64,000 nt of DNA, from the NCBI GenBank assembly GCA_964035545.1, contig OZ037766.1, forward strand, positions 5,309,722 through 5,373,721, written 5' to 3'. This stretch comes from Bugula neritina. Taxonomy: Eukaryota; Bryozoa; Gymnolaemata; Cheilostomatida; Bugulidae. This document shows positions 12,201-21,719 of the stretch, in pieces. Below the pieces are notes generated by a model. That model saw only the letters and a program-made list of their open reading frames with translations. It did not search any database and was not told the origin of the DNA. A program made the translations under genes and the position numbers. Numbering within the stretch: the stretch's first letter is position 1; every line of letters begins with the position of its first letter.

Positions 12201-12661
12201 TTTGACTTACTCGAGGAATGACTAGCATGCGATTTGACAATTTTTGAAATATTTGAGGGAGGGATGGATGGTAACACGCGAGATCTTACATCAACTTTTG
12301 CTATTTTGAAAGTGCTATTTTCGCCGTCAGAACTATTGGCGTCCATTGCATGAAGCCAATGCTCAAGTTTTGTTAAAATAGTTTTTCTATCGCCTGCAAT
12401 ACGATCAAATTCACGCAGTATATTTCGCAGCTTCTCCTCACTTATACCTAAACCGCGAGCTTCTGTTAAATGTTGTTCGGCTTCTTGTACAGTTTGATTG
12501 TTTAGAAGCTGTTTTCGCAGCTCTTTTGCGCGAATTAATGTAATGTTGTCCGCCAATTCTCGAGTTACTAGCAAATGGAATTCACTAATAATTTCTAATG
12601 ATATTTTTATATGCTCTAAGTGTTGCTGAACACGCAGCCGTGCGCTATGATAATGACTCAT
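6293..12661 (-). CDS. BEL/Pao gag-pol polyprotein, 2122 aa, intact
   Basis: Single ORF. Domains in order (approximate residues): helical N-terminus; coiled coil 233-320; DUF1759-type gag region near 450 (FTGDPLEYADWK); Cys/His knuckles 700-773; A17-type aspartic protease with LDSGSDS near 837; reverse transcriptase with CDIERMFHQFRV and the YVDD active site near 1275; RNase H (FSDAS, YSDSE); integrase with an HHCC finger and catalytic motifs GLDCFG (~1825), SDQGTNF (~1890) and WERQIR (~1933); C-terminal DUF5641-like region (VGDIVLL). No stop or frameshift. The ATG lies 715 nt from the 5' LTR. The fused single-ORF layout is usual for BEL/Pao. Confidence 0.96.
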   Translation of the reverse strand: MSHYHSARLRVQQHLEHIKISLEIISEFHLLVTRELADNITLIRAKELRKQLLNNQTVQEAEQHLTEARGLGISEEKLRNILREFDRIAGDRKTILTKLEHWLHAMDANSSDGENSTFKIAKVDVRSRVLPSIPPSNISKIVKSHASHSSSKSKNSVESERAGPAKSVSVHSSDYQSNHSKSKKSHHSSHHIGNSRHSGSSDISSSHAPDSASGSWKTRTTGTSRSSKSNASYYKAQLAKSAAKVAAAEAKFQAECEARQVEEEIQRLELKHKEQILTRKGHIAELKLKAEIDAEKAQLNAFQQALDDELETELRDTLMRPPYRASHNSSKPSPFLHSPHHIDLSNQFPSTGGQPAHDIKQSLMTKEELPHQSPGIHKDPYEQYPQVNSAAHLPTHQNTHPTHTHLQSPNPLTNLTTTDFSAAIGKSIGDSMAAAMTMQANHLPTPDKFTGDPLEYADWKLAFDGLIGSCPYTDLQKLHLLREYVDGDAKQAIRGYFSLQSSNAYQDALHALETEFGSKELIEEQFLDRLEAWPRVTDAKSLKSYSYFLNQCLSASRQISGLKVLDRKRENKKLASVLPNNLQERWLRHAIAEEEKRKVFPSFHKFADFVAHEAKISCSNLREKYKSGSSKTAFKPITKQNNSKHSITLKSETTLPTPIVSKTSELVKNQQKHANKSQHTDSQSAKQQNSLSFDQKQRKEPECAYCLSNKKPRWKHHTAHCWNLAKLSAQQVNDFLASNSLCFKCAVSGHSYKNCNMKPVCETCKQAHPTIFHQKYTSQPTKQAYESKMQCSNQNKDSTVCNNLSINTSQTLMSMTLPVWVSSVKDPHTKVLTYANLDSGSDSCYITNSIVEQLTCTKKPTKLPMATMTHQNFELDTMVTDDLIIKGYSCNKEVKLPNVYSAEEIPAKYESIPQAGALTAWPHLQDLAKNMVKGQNISVGLLIGGNCPLAFKPREVVVGNDADDEPFGVRTDLGWVIMGSLATNNTHDDNSGSKTTIVNKTVTHSPKKAKTTVSFKCQTETSKQINKIINILAQDFKECVTDKEAASVEDRAFLSLMKQETKIIDGHVTMPLPFKHKPPRNNSFKTAKNRFNSLLKKFSKNQNLENQYKKFMEDLISKGEAEIVPQGLASHEDSTWYIPHFEVWHPKKPGKIRVVFDGAAKTDGKCINDYLMTGPDHLNSLTGILLRFRQEQIAVTCDIERMFHQFRVATEDTDYLRFFWLDERGEIAVFRMKVHVFGATSSPACATYGLRYLADQYSTDDPSSQQARNFIRNQFYVDDGLLSMPDATSATKVLTEAMRICQQGKVHLHKILSNEKEVLNSFPKSEQSATLHDLDLNSDCLPTERTLGLMWNSEQDSFQFQVNLADKPNTRRGVLSNVASVFDPLGLISPVILQGKMVLQDLCRKHLDWDDPLDESMLAKWLPWKQSLKDLEHLSIPRNYVPSSFGTPAKVELHTFSDASTTGYGQCSYLRFVSPAKRVHVALICSKGRVTPLKAITVPRLELQAARGAVDLSLKAAEELGMDNVAQYFYSDSEVVLGYIKNTQARYHTFVANRVQQIRDGSNADNWFHVPTKLNPADHASRGLSPKQIFSPECVWFTGPDFLWNEPLILPHQKKFINSHDDQEVKVSLATQHILAPLSQRITIFSNLDYTLKVIARIQTALCKTPLTQQEKRQKALHSLVKSVQSEFFTPEIKQLQQTQTTSKHSSIAKLCPFLDKAGLLRVGGRLQNSKLLSFEEKHPLLLPKHSHLTTLIINDTHAKLGHLGLEYTLSRIRSQGFWIIGGKSTISSKLRLCVTCKRIKAKPLTPQMATLPSVRVNEAPPFTHCGLDCFGPFIVKDGRKESKRYGLIVTCMASRAVHIELLEDMTTDSFINAIRTVVAIRGPIQTIQSDQGTNFIGAASLLQSDGTDSKLKSMNITMNFNPPHSSNFGGVWERQIRTIRSVLQGLGTRHGGRLSTSLLRTLFYEVMAIINCRPLTSTTDDMLPITPNMLLTMKSDVVLPPPSTFEEADIYARKRWRVVQQLANEFWTRWRKQYLLYLQSRQKWVNKVPEIKVGDIVLLCDDNTVRNQWPLARVVECNLSHDSVVRSVKVLVGSKTYPKDSNKRVYLIRPISKLVVLVRSS

Positions 12662-13376
12662 AGGCTACTGAATTTGAGTGCCAGCCAATGAAATTAATTG
12701 CTCTCAAAAAGTTTCTAATGTATGATTGTGCAATAGTGCATGCAAAACTAAGTAGTATTTGTCTAATATATGTAGCTGAATTTGAAAATTGAATACTGCA
12801 CCTACTTGCAGTATAAGACTGCCTCTATATGTATGATTTCACTATTACACAAGTAAATTTGATACCTAGTGTCAGTGATAAATAATATAAAGAACAGATT
12901 TACAGAATGAGTATAAGGAAATGATTCCCTATGACTACAAAAAGACAAATATTTTCAATATTACAATACTCAGAAAAGAAATTATTTTTTAATCAAGTCT
13001 TGTGTGATAAAAAATAGTTTCTGTGTAATGTTTGATCAAAGCTAGCAACGTTCTACTGAATTCCAATGAGTTTGATACTGCTAACTTGTGTGATTAGCAG
13101 TGAATGAATTCTTAGAAGTAATGGTTACTTAGCTGTAACTTGTATGTATGACAGGAGTGTGAGTGCTGGTTACTATGTAGTGGTTGGCAGTGTAGCTATT
13201 GTTGAAAATGCTGGCGACTTGGCAGTAGAGTTGATGGATGCTATACTGATCTAACAATGCTGAGGCTGGATCAGTAGTTGTCTTTTCTAGCTGCTGTTTG
13301 TCTCGCTGGTCTCAAGTTAGCGCAAGCCACTGGTTGTAGGATTAGCAAGCTGTTTACTCCAGTCACAAGTTTTCAC

Positions 13377-14121
13377 TGTAAACTATCATCCCTGGTTTGT
13401 AAACAGGCACAATGTGGTCTTCAGTCTCTACTGATGTTTTATTGGTAAAACTGTCGTGAAAACTACAATTAATGAAATTGTGAATATGCTATAATGAATG
13501 ATAATATGTGATAAAACTTTTATCAGTGATAATTTGACATTAACTAATAAGCTTCAAATAAAGAACAAGTCTTGCTATAAAAATCAGTATACACCATCTA
13601 AATTATTAAAATTGATATTAAAAAAAGGATAATACAAATGCCATAAATGATTGTCAAAAATACTACAATAGCAATAATTACCTTGTTAGACCATCCAGGA
13701 ATGGAGCTTATAACTTTGATGTTAATGTAGTAGGTATTTATTCTCTACTTTGACAATATTGATTTAAATGCAACAAAATATTTAATATAACATAAGTGAA
13801 AAGTTACTCAGCAGTTTATGCTACATGTTAGCTGACTGAAAGTGTAGCATAGAATGAGAGCTGAGAGTAAAATATACTTCAATGGATGAATCATTTCAGG
13901 AAGCTGATGGTGTAAAAAACTATTTATATAACTTAGTCATAGTGAAATCATACACATGAGGAAATCTTGTTGACTTTCGTGTGCAAATTTGTCATAGCTA
14001 TAAAAGCAAAACAGCTACATATACATGACTAATGTAATGGTTTTCTAATTATGGGCACGTTGGTTAACTTTGTTTGTTTTGATGAGAGCAAGAAATTTCA
14101 CTGGCATTCCAATTAATTACA
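13377..14121 (-). repeat. BEL/Pao 5' LTR
   Basis: 745 bp, upstream LTR for the minus-strand element. Directly flanked on its right by the second CCAAG target copy. Confidence 0.95.
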
Positions 14122-14126
14122 CCAAG

Positions 14127-15177
14127 TTCAGCAAGTTTTTTTCACGTTCTCGAATTTCTTGCTCTTCTCTCTTTTAATATACAAATTATAGCCAATAACT
14201 TTACTCTCTTATACCATGACCATTATAGTTTTTCAAATTTTTTCAAGTTTGTTTCTAATCTATCTTTAATTGCTGTGCATTTTGATAATTTGCATGCATT
14301 CACCTCTCTATGCTTTTATTAATGAACAATTATGTAGTCAAAGACCACACAAATAAAGACACATGCTATTCTTTAAAGGAAAAAAAGATATCCTATCCAT
14401 TTGTATACTTTCTGTAGTCTGTTCAATCAGTTAATTGTTGTTGGTTTATCTTCAATTTTATTTTACTGTATTTTAAATCACAATAATTAACAGCTTTTAA
14501 AATATTTACATTTTTAATATGATAAATTATTATATTCAACTGAATTATGATTATTTTGTGGGTGCAGCTGATTTCACTCTAGTAATAAGAGTGGTGGCAA
14601 ACACTACTTTATAAAGTATAATAATATTCAAATTTGCTATCATACATCAATGCTTATTACATATTCAAATCTAATTTCACAGGTTGTTTTTTGTTTTATT
14701 TCAGATTTTAATTTTTTTCAGTCACAACAATAAATATGTTGACAAGCAACATTTATCATGTCCATGAAATTTTGCCTGCATCACTTTATGTTGACTGTTA
14801 TTTCTGGTTGGTATAAAAGTTGATTGTTTTAATAGCTAATGGTTAAATGAGTTATAAAATGTTTTAGACTCTGGCCAGCTGCTTCATCTGACATATCATT
14901 TTCGAGTAAAATTTCCTTACTGAGATATTAGTTGTACTTGTGGCAAAATATTTAAAAAGAACTACAGCTCTATTCAGAGTTTTGAGCACTTTGTCTATGA
15001 AATTAACGGTTAATGCATAATAAAAAAACTTAATTTGTAGAACTGCCAGTATGACTGTGGTAAAATAATTTAAAGGCAAGGAACATGATATAATATTATA
15101 TAATAATAATCATAAAAAATTACATGATTTTTCATGTTACTGTTGGACGTCAGAACATTGTGATTTGTAAAATAATT
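14127..15177 (+). other. Unit spacer, unit 1
   Basis: AT-rich spacer shared by units 1-4 between the spectraplakin tail and the tRNA-like sequence. I see no convincing ORF. The minus ORF of 71 codons inside it (14864-15079) is not maintained in the other units. Confidence 0.5.
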
Positions 15178-15249
15178 GTCACCACTGGGAATCGAACCCA
15201 GGACGGTTAGGCTCGCAAGCAAATGTGCTAACCATTACACCACGAAGAC
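15178..15249 (-). tRNA. tRNA-like sequence, unit 1 (probably pseudogene)
   Basis: 72 nt on the minus strand with a near-consensus Pol III A box (TGGTGTAATGG) and a consensus B box (GGTTCGATTCC). It can be laid out as acceptor, D arm, anticodon arm, 5-nt variable loop and a perfect T stem CTGGG/CCCAG. The loop reads TTGCGAG (anticodon GCG), but the acceptor and anticodon stems have mismatches. A tRNA-derived SINE head or tRNA pseudogene is more likely than a working tRNA. Confidence 0.45.
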
Positions 15250-15429
15250 GAATGACTATGGCGTTCACTATATACAACACAATTACTTCGTTTACAGTTG
15301 AATCTAAATAGCAAAAAACTTTCACGCGTTTTTAAAACTGACAAAGCTCATCAACTTGAAATACAGCAACTCTCAAAATTTTTTAGCAACCTACGGCGAG
15401 TGTGAAAATGGCTGTCAACACTCGTCTTC

Positions 15430-15627
15430 TCAAGACTGATATATCCAAAGTGGATATCTACCACTCTGGTCTTCCCAACTCTGGTGCATCACTGTAACTA
15501 AATAGCATCGTGCTCTCGTGCGTTCTCGCGTTCGGGAGGTAAAACCGAAGAGGAGCAGACGCACTCCGAATGTACCAAGGTTGCCATCATTAAGGTTGTA
15601 GGATTGTGTGCTGAGTGAAGTTTTCAA
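15430..15627 (-). other. Short minus-strand ORF in GC-rich patch, unit 1
   Basis: A 65-codon ORF beginning MKTSLSTQSYN runs away from the gene X promoter. Close versions are at 30169-30381 and 35777-35989 (70 codons). Unit 4 loses part of it by deletion. It may be a CpG-rich regulatory patch rather than a gene. Confidence 0.2.
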
Positions 15628-15968
15628 TTGGTACTGTGACTCGTAAAAGCACTCTTCACAGCAAATATCTTTTTAAATGTTTTTAATTACTAATGAAAAT
15701 AATTAAAAAGTGTATAGTTTTGCCACACAAAGCACGAAAACTGAGTACTAGTGAGTTGAAAGGAAAAAGTTCGTATAAAAATGATTAAAATATTTTTATT
15801 GAATCATTCTCATCTTAGAAGAAAAAGGTGGATGTCATGAAAAAATTATAAACAGATAAATATGTATTCATAGAATTTTATTCATTAAATTTTATAAATA
15901 AACAATAATGTAGAATGCTAAATTTGGATTTTGAAATGTGTGCTTGAAAACAGTTTTATTTAAGAATT

Positions 15969-16139
15969 AGGTTAGTTAGGTTTCAGCCAATCAGATTACA
16001 CCAGCAGCACGTGCACCCCGAGCACTAAGACGTCAGCTATCAGCGTATATAACAGAGCGCTTGAGTCAGCATTACACAGTTACAAGACTTATCCCGAGGC
16101 ACGCTGCAGAGACTACTACAGATACAGACTTGAACAATC
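15969..16139 (+). promoter_or_regulatory. Gene X promoter and 5'UTR, unit 2
   Basis: Same order of CCAAT, CACGTG, GACGTCA and TATA box (TATATAA at 16046-16052) as unit 1. One base change turns the segment after the E-box into CACCCCGAG. Confidence 0.73.
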
Positions 16140-17129
16140 ATGGCTCAATCTTCCACCTTCAAGGAATCTCAAAGAAAACAGAGAAGTTTATTAAGACCAG
16201 TGGTGAAAACAGGAAATGGCATCACCATACAGCACAGACTGTTGAGATCTTTAACTATAACTAAAGATGGCAATTTACGAAGTGCAAGTTGTTTAAAGAG
16301 GTCATTAAAGGTTGCAGCTAAATTGAAAATGAGAAGAAGGAATTACCTGCTAAAGAAACATGAGAGTTATCTTCCACAAAAGCAAGAATTTCATTACTGG
16401 GATTCAGAAACAGTAGAACGAGTTTGTCTGTGGAAAAAGACACGAGCTGACTGTCAGGAAGATCAGAAATATCTTGAAAAGTTATCTAGAGAAGCATACG
16501 ATTTTATATGTAACCCTAGCAATGATAGAAAGCTGGCTTTAGACAAAATCAATGAGTTGGAGAAAGTAACAAGAAAACTGGATGATAACTTTGAACAGGA
16601 CTTTATCAGAGTGAGTGATACTTTTATTAGAACTTAGTTACATTTTTTATTACCATTTTAATTGAAACTAAACAATCCATTAAACTCTAAATTAATTTAT
16701 TCAATTTGCAATATAGCTAGCTGTTAAGCTAGCTATATTGCAAATTGAACAAATTAATTTCTTTAATGATTGATTTATTCAATTTTCAATATAGCTAGCT
16801 GTTAAGCTAGTTATATTGGAAATTGAATATGTAGCTGAAAGCTAGCAAAAAAGCCTTTTTACTTGATTTCAAATTGTTTTTATATCTTGTAATAAGCTGC
16901 ATTAGAAATAGCATATCTAACTAATAGTAAAACTCTATTCAGTGAATTTTAAAATCCAGGCTGTAATTGTAATATTGCATTCTATTATTTGGTCTCCTCA
17001 TACTAACAATCTATATTTTTTCAGGAGTTAGGCCCAAATGTCAGCAGCAGAAGATTATATTCAAGAGGTGATGTGCCCAGACGATATATTGATATGTATC
17101 ACCCAGATAGTTTTGGAAGTCATCACTAA
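16140..17129 (+). CDS. Gene X copy 2
   Basis: Exons 16140-16610 and 17025-17129, phase 0 junction with GTGAGT donor and TCAG acceptor. The 157-codon exon 1 is open and differs from copy 1 by about ten residues, including MAQ at the start and FICNPSND where the others have Ser. If the donor is not used the ORF stops after eight codons (165 aa total), so the membrane-like tail seen in copies 1 and 3 is absent. AATAAA signals follow near 17563. Function unknown. Confidence 0.7.
16689..16830. repeat. Two palindromes in gene X intron 1, unit 2
   Basis: The first foldback (about 16689-16760) has one arm mismatch (TTATTC against TTGTTC); the second (about 16777-16828) has two mismatches or wobbles. 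Both keep the AGCTAGCT-GTTA apex at least on the left arm. Confidence 0.85.
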
Positions 17130-18437
17130 GACTGTGACTTGAGCTGTGACCTCCCAGTCCCTGCAATGGCTGATAGAGCAAAGAACATGGTCAGAAGGAG
17201 TACTCATCCAGGTTTTCCTAATAATGATTCTCTTTTGTGCAGTAGATTTATTTATTTTGTCATCTGTAATGGCAATTTAGACCATATCCAAAACTACTTT
17301 ACATAGTGTACATTATAGATGTATGGAGCTTACTTTATTTAATGCCCTGTACAGTCACTTAGATGTATGAATTAACTTAATGTATATAGTTATGCAATTT
17401 TATTTATTTCTTATTTATAAATTCATAAATAACTTGTGAAGCTAGCTAGAATTGGATTTAATGTCTATTTAAATGAAGATTTTTTGTATGTTTGTGAATA
17501 TATTTATTTTATCTTTCTGTCTTAATTGTAAAGCAAGCAATTGCTTTTTTCAGTTTAACAAATTAATAAATAAACTTTCTTTCTGCTAATACACACCTTT
17601 TGCTCCTTGGTTTACTATTAGCACTTAGCATATAAACACATGCACACATTCCCATATACATTTCATATAATGCATATACACACAATATTATGTTGTTAAT
17701 CTACAAGTGCTGTATTACAAATGAATATTACAAACTTGTGTTTTGTTCACCCTAACAGCATGTGTATCTGCAACTGCTATTTATCGGATGGAAAAGAGAA
17801 TTCATGACTAGGTTGAGAATCAGGTGAAGCACTGTTGCTGTCAGAAGCAATTTGCCATTCAAAAAGTATCTGATAATAAATATGTGGCAAGTGATGTATG
17901 TTATTAAGAGTTATCTTCTTTCATGTACTATGAGCAGGTGTTACCCACTGCAAAGGTTAGTGTTTGCTGTTAGGGCTGCTATTTCATAAATTAATAATGT
18001 CATGGCCGCTTGGCAAAATTAAAAGTGCTGGTTTGACAATTATCATGTTGGTCAATTCAAATGAACCTTTATAATTTCATTTTAGGAAGAATTTTCATTT
18101 CTTGAGATTTAAAAGATAACATTTTGAAGAGCTGCCTTCTTCATCTATTTTCTCTTGTTAAACAGTGTAAACAAATACTCAAACTTCATTACTTCTGGCC
18201 CCAGATTATATTAATTTTTAAGCACAAGTATTATTGCAAATGCCAATAAATTTTAGTTGTATCAAATTGAAAAGGTAAAGATACTTTTTTAATCAACAGA
18301 TAGCTGGTTATTTTGGGGAGAGGGAGTTGTTTTCCCGGTTCATAAGTTTAGTTAATGTTCAAATGCATGTGTAGTGTCGCAAGTTTAGTGGTTTAGTTAT
18401 AGAAGTAGAACTTAAGTCATGCTGTGCCCTTGAATAT

Positions 18438-18522
18438 ATCAGTTTATCTACAATTAGTCTGTGTCTGCAGTTAGTATGTATCTGCAGTTAGTTTATCTGC
18501 AGTCAGCTTATCTGCAGTCAGA
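18438..18522 (+). repeat. CTGCAGT minisatellite before exon b, unit 2
   Basis: Shorter homologue of the unit 1 array, about five imperfect copies of a TCTGCAGT(C/T)AG motif. Confidence 0.75.
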
Positions 18523-19491
18523 TTTTATTTTTATTTTAGTTTGGAGAATCTCAGAAGTTGAGGTTAGTGCGAATTTTTAGAAGTACTGTGATGGTAAGAG
18601 TAGGGGGAGGTTGGCAGGCGTTGGACAAATTTCTGGTGAAGAATGACCCATGTAGAGGTGAGAACACGAGCTAGTAAATGATTAAATTTATATTAATAAT
18701 TAGTTAATATATTATTAATTAAATTAGTTTTATTAACACTTTCGTAGAGTTTTCTATTCAAATTCATAACAACTGTGAAATCTGCTACTTCTGCACAGGG
18801 CAATGGGTGTAGTTAAATCATAATCTATAATAGCTGTACACACAATTGCCTTAGATAATGGAACTTCATACCATTTACATGTCACTTGGAATTTTAATAT
18901 TTATAAAATGTTTACATAAATTATTTGTCACTTCCTGTTTGCAGTGTGCTCGTGGTCACCACACATGAGGCGATTATCTGTGTCAAGAGGGGCAACTCCT
19001 GATTTAGCCCTCGTCTACTTTCTAGGTTGATATAGCTTGATATATGCATGTGCCTTTTAAACATTGAGAAGTTATGAGTTCTTGTTGTACAGCTACTTTA
19101 GTGCTGTTTAGCCTCAGTTCTAAGTTGTATATATACTAGCAATTGGATGCATTGAATATCTTAGACCAACACTGCTTTGCCTATAGCCTGTTTTCCATAA
19201 ATACCACTCGTTTGCTGCTATATCTACAGTGTTGATAATACAGTGTAGATATCATCGTGAGCTGCCAATACAGACACCACGCTAGATAGGGAATGTCACA
19301 CACCTTTTCAGTATCTTCTACATGTTACTGTAAGGTTATGGGACCAGAAATAATGAAGTTCTTTAATCCCTAACGTAGCATCTTTTTATGAATTTTCTGG
19401 TGTCACAACCTTTCTGTAACACTTATCACTGTATGTAAGCTATAAAGGCTTACTACATATTCTTTTAAGTATGTGCATGTTGTAGACATAT

Positions 19492-19798
19492 TGTGGTGGC
19501 TCGTGGAGCTACCAGCAACACAATACGCAAGGTTGCGTATTGACCCGGAACAATGTATTAGCCAATTAGCTAGGCTGGTTATGAGTAATAGTAGCAGCTT
19601 CGCGCTACTAGCTCAGTTGAGGATAGTGCTGTAAATTAAATAGACGTGCGTATTATTTTACTGTTGTATACTAGTTTTTATTATGTATTCTTGTATTAAA
19701 ATATAACGATATCTGCTCGATGCGACTACGGTGAAGTTTCTTTAGAATAAATAGACTCTCTTGGTTGCACATCGACCCTAAATCTGGAAATCATAACA
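19492..19798 (+). repeat. Gypsy 5' LTR
   Basis: Starts TGTGGTGGCTCG and ends ATCATAACA; 307 bp. Differs from the 3' LTR at four transitions. Confidence 0.96.
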
Positions 19799-19799
19799 G

Positions 19800-19817
19800 T
19801 GGTGGCAGCAGTGGGAT
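19800..19817 (+). other. Gypsy primer-binding site, tRNA-Leu type
   Basis: TGGTGGCAGCAGTGGGAT begins one base after the 5' LTR. It is complementary to the 3' end (with CCA) of the common leucine tRNA ending in GCTGCCA, with about one mismatch. The tRNA identity is from memory. Confidence 0.7.
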
Positions 19818-19831
19818 AGTGCACATCAAAG

Positions 19832-20407
19832 ATGGAGACTGAAAATGCTAGAATGCAACCACCCCCAGTAGAAGGTGAGCGTAGAAATGATGTTAATCTT
19901 GTGAATCGTGAGGGAGAAGAAGCGTATAGATATTGCTTGAAAGCTCCCACCTTTACTGGGTCAGAAGATGTCGAACAGTTTATACAAGAATTTAGAGAAG
20001 TAATGGAGATTGCTCAATGGCCGCATAGAGTGGCCCTCATCCAGTTGTGGAGGGCGTTGACGGAGCAAGCCAAGCCATACGGAGTAGGAGCGGACGTAAA
20101 CGGAATACTGGCTGCGCTGCGGGCCCGTTTTGGTATCTCTGCAGTAGACGCTAGGACTAAGCTACAGAGGCTGTGCCGCGCCCCGCGGACCCCGCTGCAA
20201 GAACATGCCGCGACAGTGAAGAAGCTAGCACAGATTGCGTACGGCGATCTGCCCGCACAACACCAAGAGCGTTATACATACGACGCCTTTGTCCAGTCAC
20301 TCAACGACCTGGGCCTACACCATCAGCTACGAGCAAAAGGGATAACCAGGATAGAGGATGCCCTGAAGGCTGGAGAAGCTTACCTGTTGGCTACCCAAAT
20401 GCATTGA
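19832..20407 (+). CDS. Gypsy Gag, capsid-like, 191 aa
   Basis: Structural protein of the retrotransposon particle. Contains FTGSEDVEQFIQEFREVM near the start and a capsid-type helical region (ILAALRARFGI, LQRLCRAP, ALKAGEAYLLATQ). It ends at TGA 20405-20407, but the same frame stays open for about 190 nt more, so the stop may be a CpG-type mutation inside a longer gag. Confidence 0.85.
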   Translation: METENARMQPPPVEGERRNDVNLVNREGEEAYRYCLKAPTFTGSEDVEQFIQEFREVMEIAQWPHRVALIQLWRALTEQAKPYGVGADVNGILAALRARFGISAVDARTKLQRLCRAPRTPLQEHAATVKKLAQIAYGDLPAQHQERYTYDAFVQSLNDLGLHHQLRAKGITRIEDALKAGEAYLLATQMH

Positions 20408-20987
20408 GCACAACGGAACCCACCAGTAGTTGGAGTCAGCGCTGCCAGGGCTACAACAAGCCCCGAAGCCCCCCCCGCTGGAAGCCGAAGTGGACCGCAT
20501 GGTAGAGATGCTGGGACAGCTAGTAACAATTCTGGCCGGCGCTGGCCCCGGTCAGGCCCTGCGGTTGCCCCCAACACCTGCGGGGCCAAACTGGAGTAGT
20601 GCTGGTCGAGACCATGGACAGCAAGGACGACCCCAATACCAGGGGGCGTTAAACTGTCACGGCCCGCGGACGCTCTCCCTCCCCGCGAGCTGCAACTAAA
20701 GAAGTATGGTGGGAAACGCCGCCGTCTGCCCGTACGGACACGACGGAACACTCCCCCCGAGTGGCAGGTACCACGCAGGACTAGTAGGCCCGCACAACGG
20801 CCGAGTACCTTCTCCCTGCCACTTGCCAACCGGTTCCACCAGTTACCTCGGGAAGAGGAGCCCGCCACTGAAATGGAGCCAGAAGGCCCAGTGGAAAGCC
20901 CCAAACCCTGCCGGCAGCAACCTCGCCGCCGGAAGCCCCGTAAACCACGGGTGAAACCCCCGCCGTCCTACCCATCTAGGACTGCGC
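20408..20987 (+). pseudogene. Gypsy Gag C-terminal region, frame-broken
   Basis: Coding signal passes between frames. A helical stretch (LEAEVDRMVEMLGQLVTIL) is read in the frame entered after a C8 run at 20469-20476; an Arg/Lys-rich stretch (GGKRRR, RRRKPRKPRVK) is read in the original gag frame up to the G9 run at 20992-21000. No complete CCHC zinc knuckle is visible; nucleic-acid binding may rest on the basic stretch. Confidence 0.5.
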
Positions 20988-21719
20988 ATGCGGGGGGGGG
21001 TGAAGGTACAACCACATGGAGAGAGCTATTTTCTACCCGGAAAGGTGGCCGGCAACGCTGTCACTTTCCTGCTCGACTCCGGTTGTACTACCAACCTTCT
21101 CAGTCGCAGAGTCTTTGAAACACTGCCCCGCCGAGACAGGGATAGAGTACGGCCGTATACGGGGGAACATGGCACCCTGGCAGACGGGTCATGTATTCCC
21201 TTTTACGGTATTATCGAGCTTCCCGGGCATGTCCGAGACCAGGCTGTACAAGAGACCTTTGTCATAAGCCAACTGGAGGAAGATGCTATCCTCGGCATGC
21301 CCTTCTTGAAGCAACATCAGTGCCGAATAGACTTTAGCAAGTCGGTGGTGCTGATGGGCGGGCGAGAACTCGCCTGCGTGGATAAGTTTGGGCGTCCTCT
21401 GGTGGGCGGTGTCCAGGTAGTTCGAAACTGCACCGTACCCGGACGCTCCAGAGCTACTATCCACTGCCGAGTGAACAGCAACCGGATAGCCAGGCTCGGG
21501 GTCGTTGAAGGCGCGCACGAAAGGATCCAACTCGCCAGTAGTTTAAACCGACTAACTGAGCGAGGGGAGGTCTTGGTGCAGTGTGTCAACCCTTTTACCG
21601 AGCCCATTGAGCTCCCAGCTGGGTCAATGCTGGGCCGGTTCCACTCCATCCAGGAAGAGGACGTGGGCCCGTCGCTGGGAGACGCGACGGAGACACCCCC
21701 TCGATACCCTATTCAGTGA
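20988..21719 (+). CDS. Gypsy aspartic protease region
   Basis: Retropepsin-like domain with catalytic LLDSGCTTNLLS about 30 residues in, then FVISQLEEDAILGMPFL, the usual C-terminal part of the fold. It ends at TGA 21717-21719. The RT ORF continues in the same frame directly after that stop, so protease and RT are separated by one TGA codon only. Confidence 0.85.
   Translation: MRGGVKVQPHGESYFLPGKVAGNAVTFLLDSGCTTNLLSRRVFETLPRRDRDRVRPYTGEHGTLADGSCIPFYGIIELPGHVRDQAVQETFVISQLEEDAILGMPFLKQHQCRIDFSKSVVLMGGRELACVDKFGRPLVGGVQVVRNCTVPGRSRATIHCRVNSNRIARLGVVEGAHERIQLASSLNRLTERGEVLVQCVNPFTEPIELPAGSMLGRFHSIQEEDVGPSLGDATETPPRYPIQ

Larger units (their letters stand above)
5501..14121 (-). mobile_element. 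BEL/Pao LTR retrotransposon, complete
   Basis: Full-length element on the minus strand: two 745-bp LTRs, one uninterrupted gag-pol ORF, and a 5-bp target duplication CCAAG (5496-5500 and 14122-14126). LTRs begin TG and end CA. Units 2, 3 and 4 preserve the empty site. The two LTRs differ at one position that I could find (an A/G near the A run at 5747), so insertion is very recent. The element may be autonomous. I could not identify a convincing primer-binding site next to the 5' LTR (below 13377). Confidence 0.95.
1..15968 (+). repeat. Tandem composite unit 1 (carries BEL/Pao insertion)
   Basis: First copy of a tandemly repeated unit; the window opens exactly at the unit's promoter. Without the BEL/Pao insertion (8626 bp including one target copy) it is about 7342 bp. 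It holds promoter, gene X exons 1-2, a duplication junction near 1716, spectraplakin tail exons, a tRNA-like sequence and a spacer. Alignment by eye with units 2-4 is near-continuous with small indels. More copies may lie to the left of the window. Confidence 0.93.

Noticed and set aside
13300-13376. Primer-binding site for the BEL/Pao element
   Set aside because: Minus-strand sequence after the 5' LTR (GTGAAAACTTGTGACTGGAG) gives no convincing match to a tRNA 3' end that I can recall.
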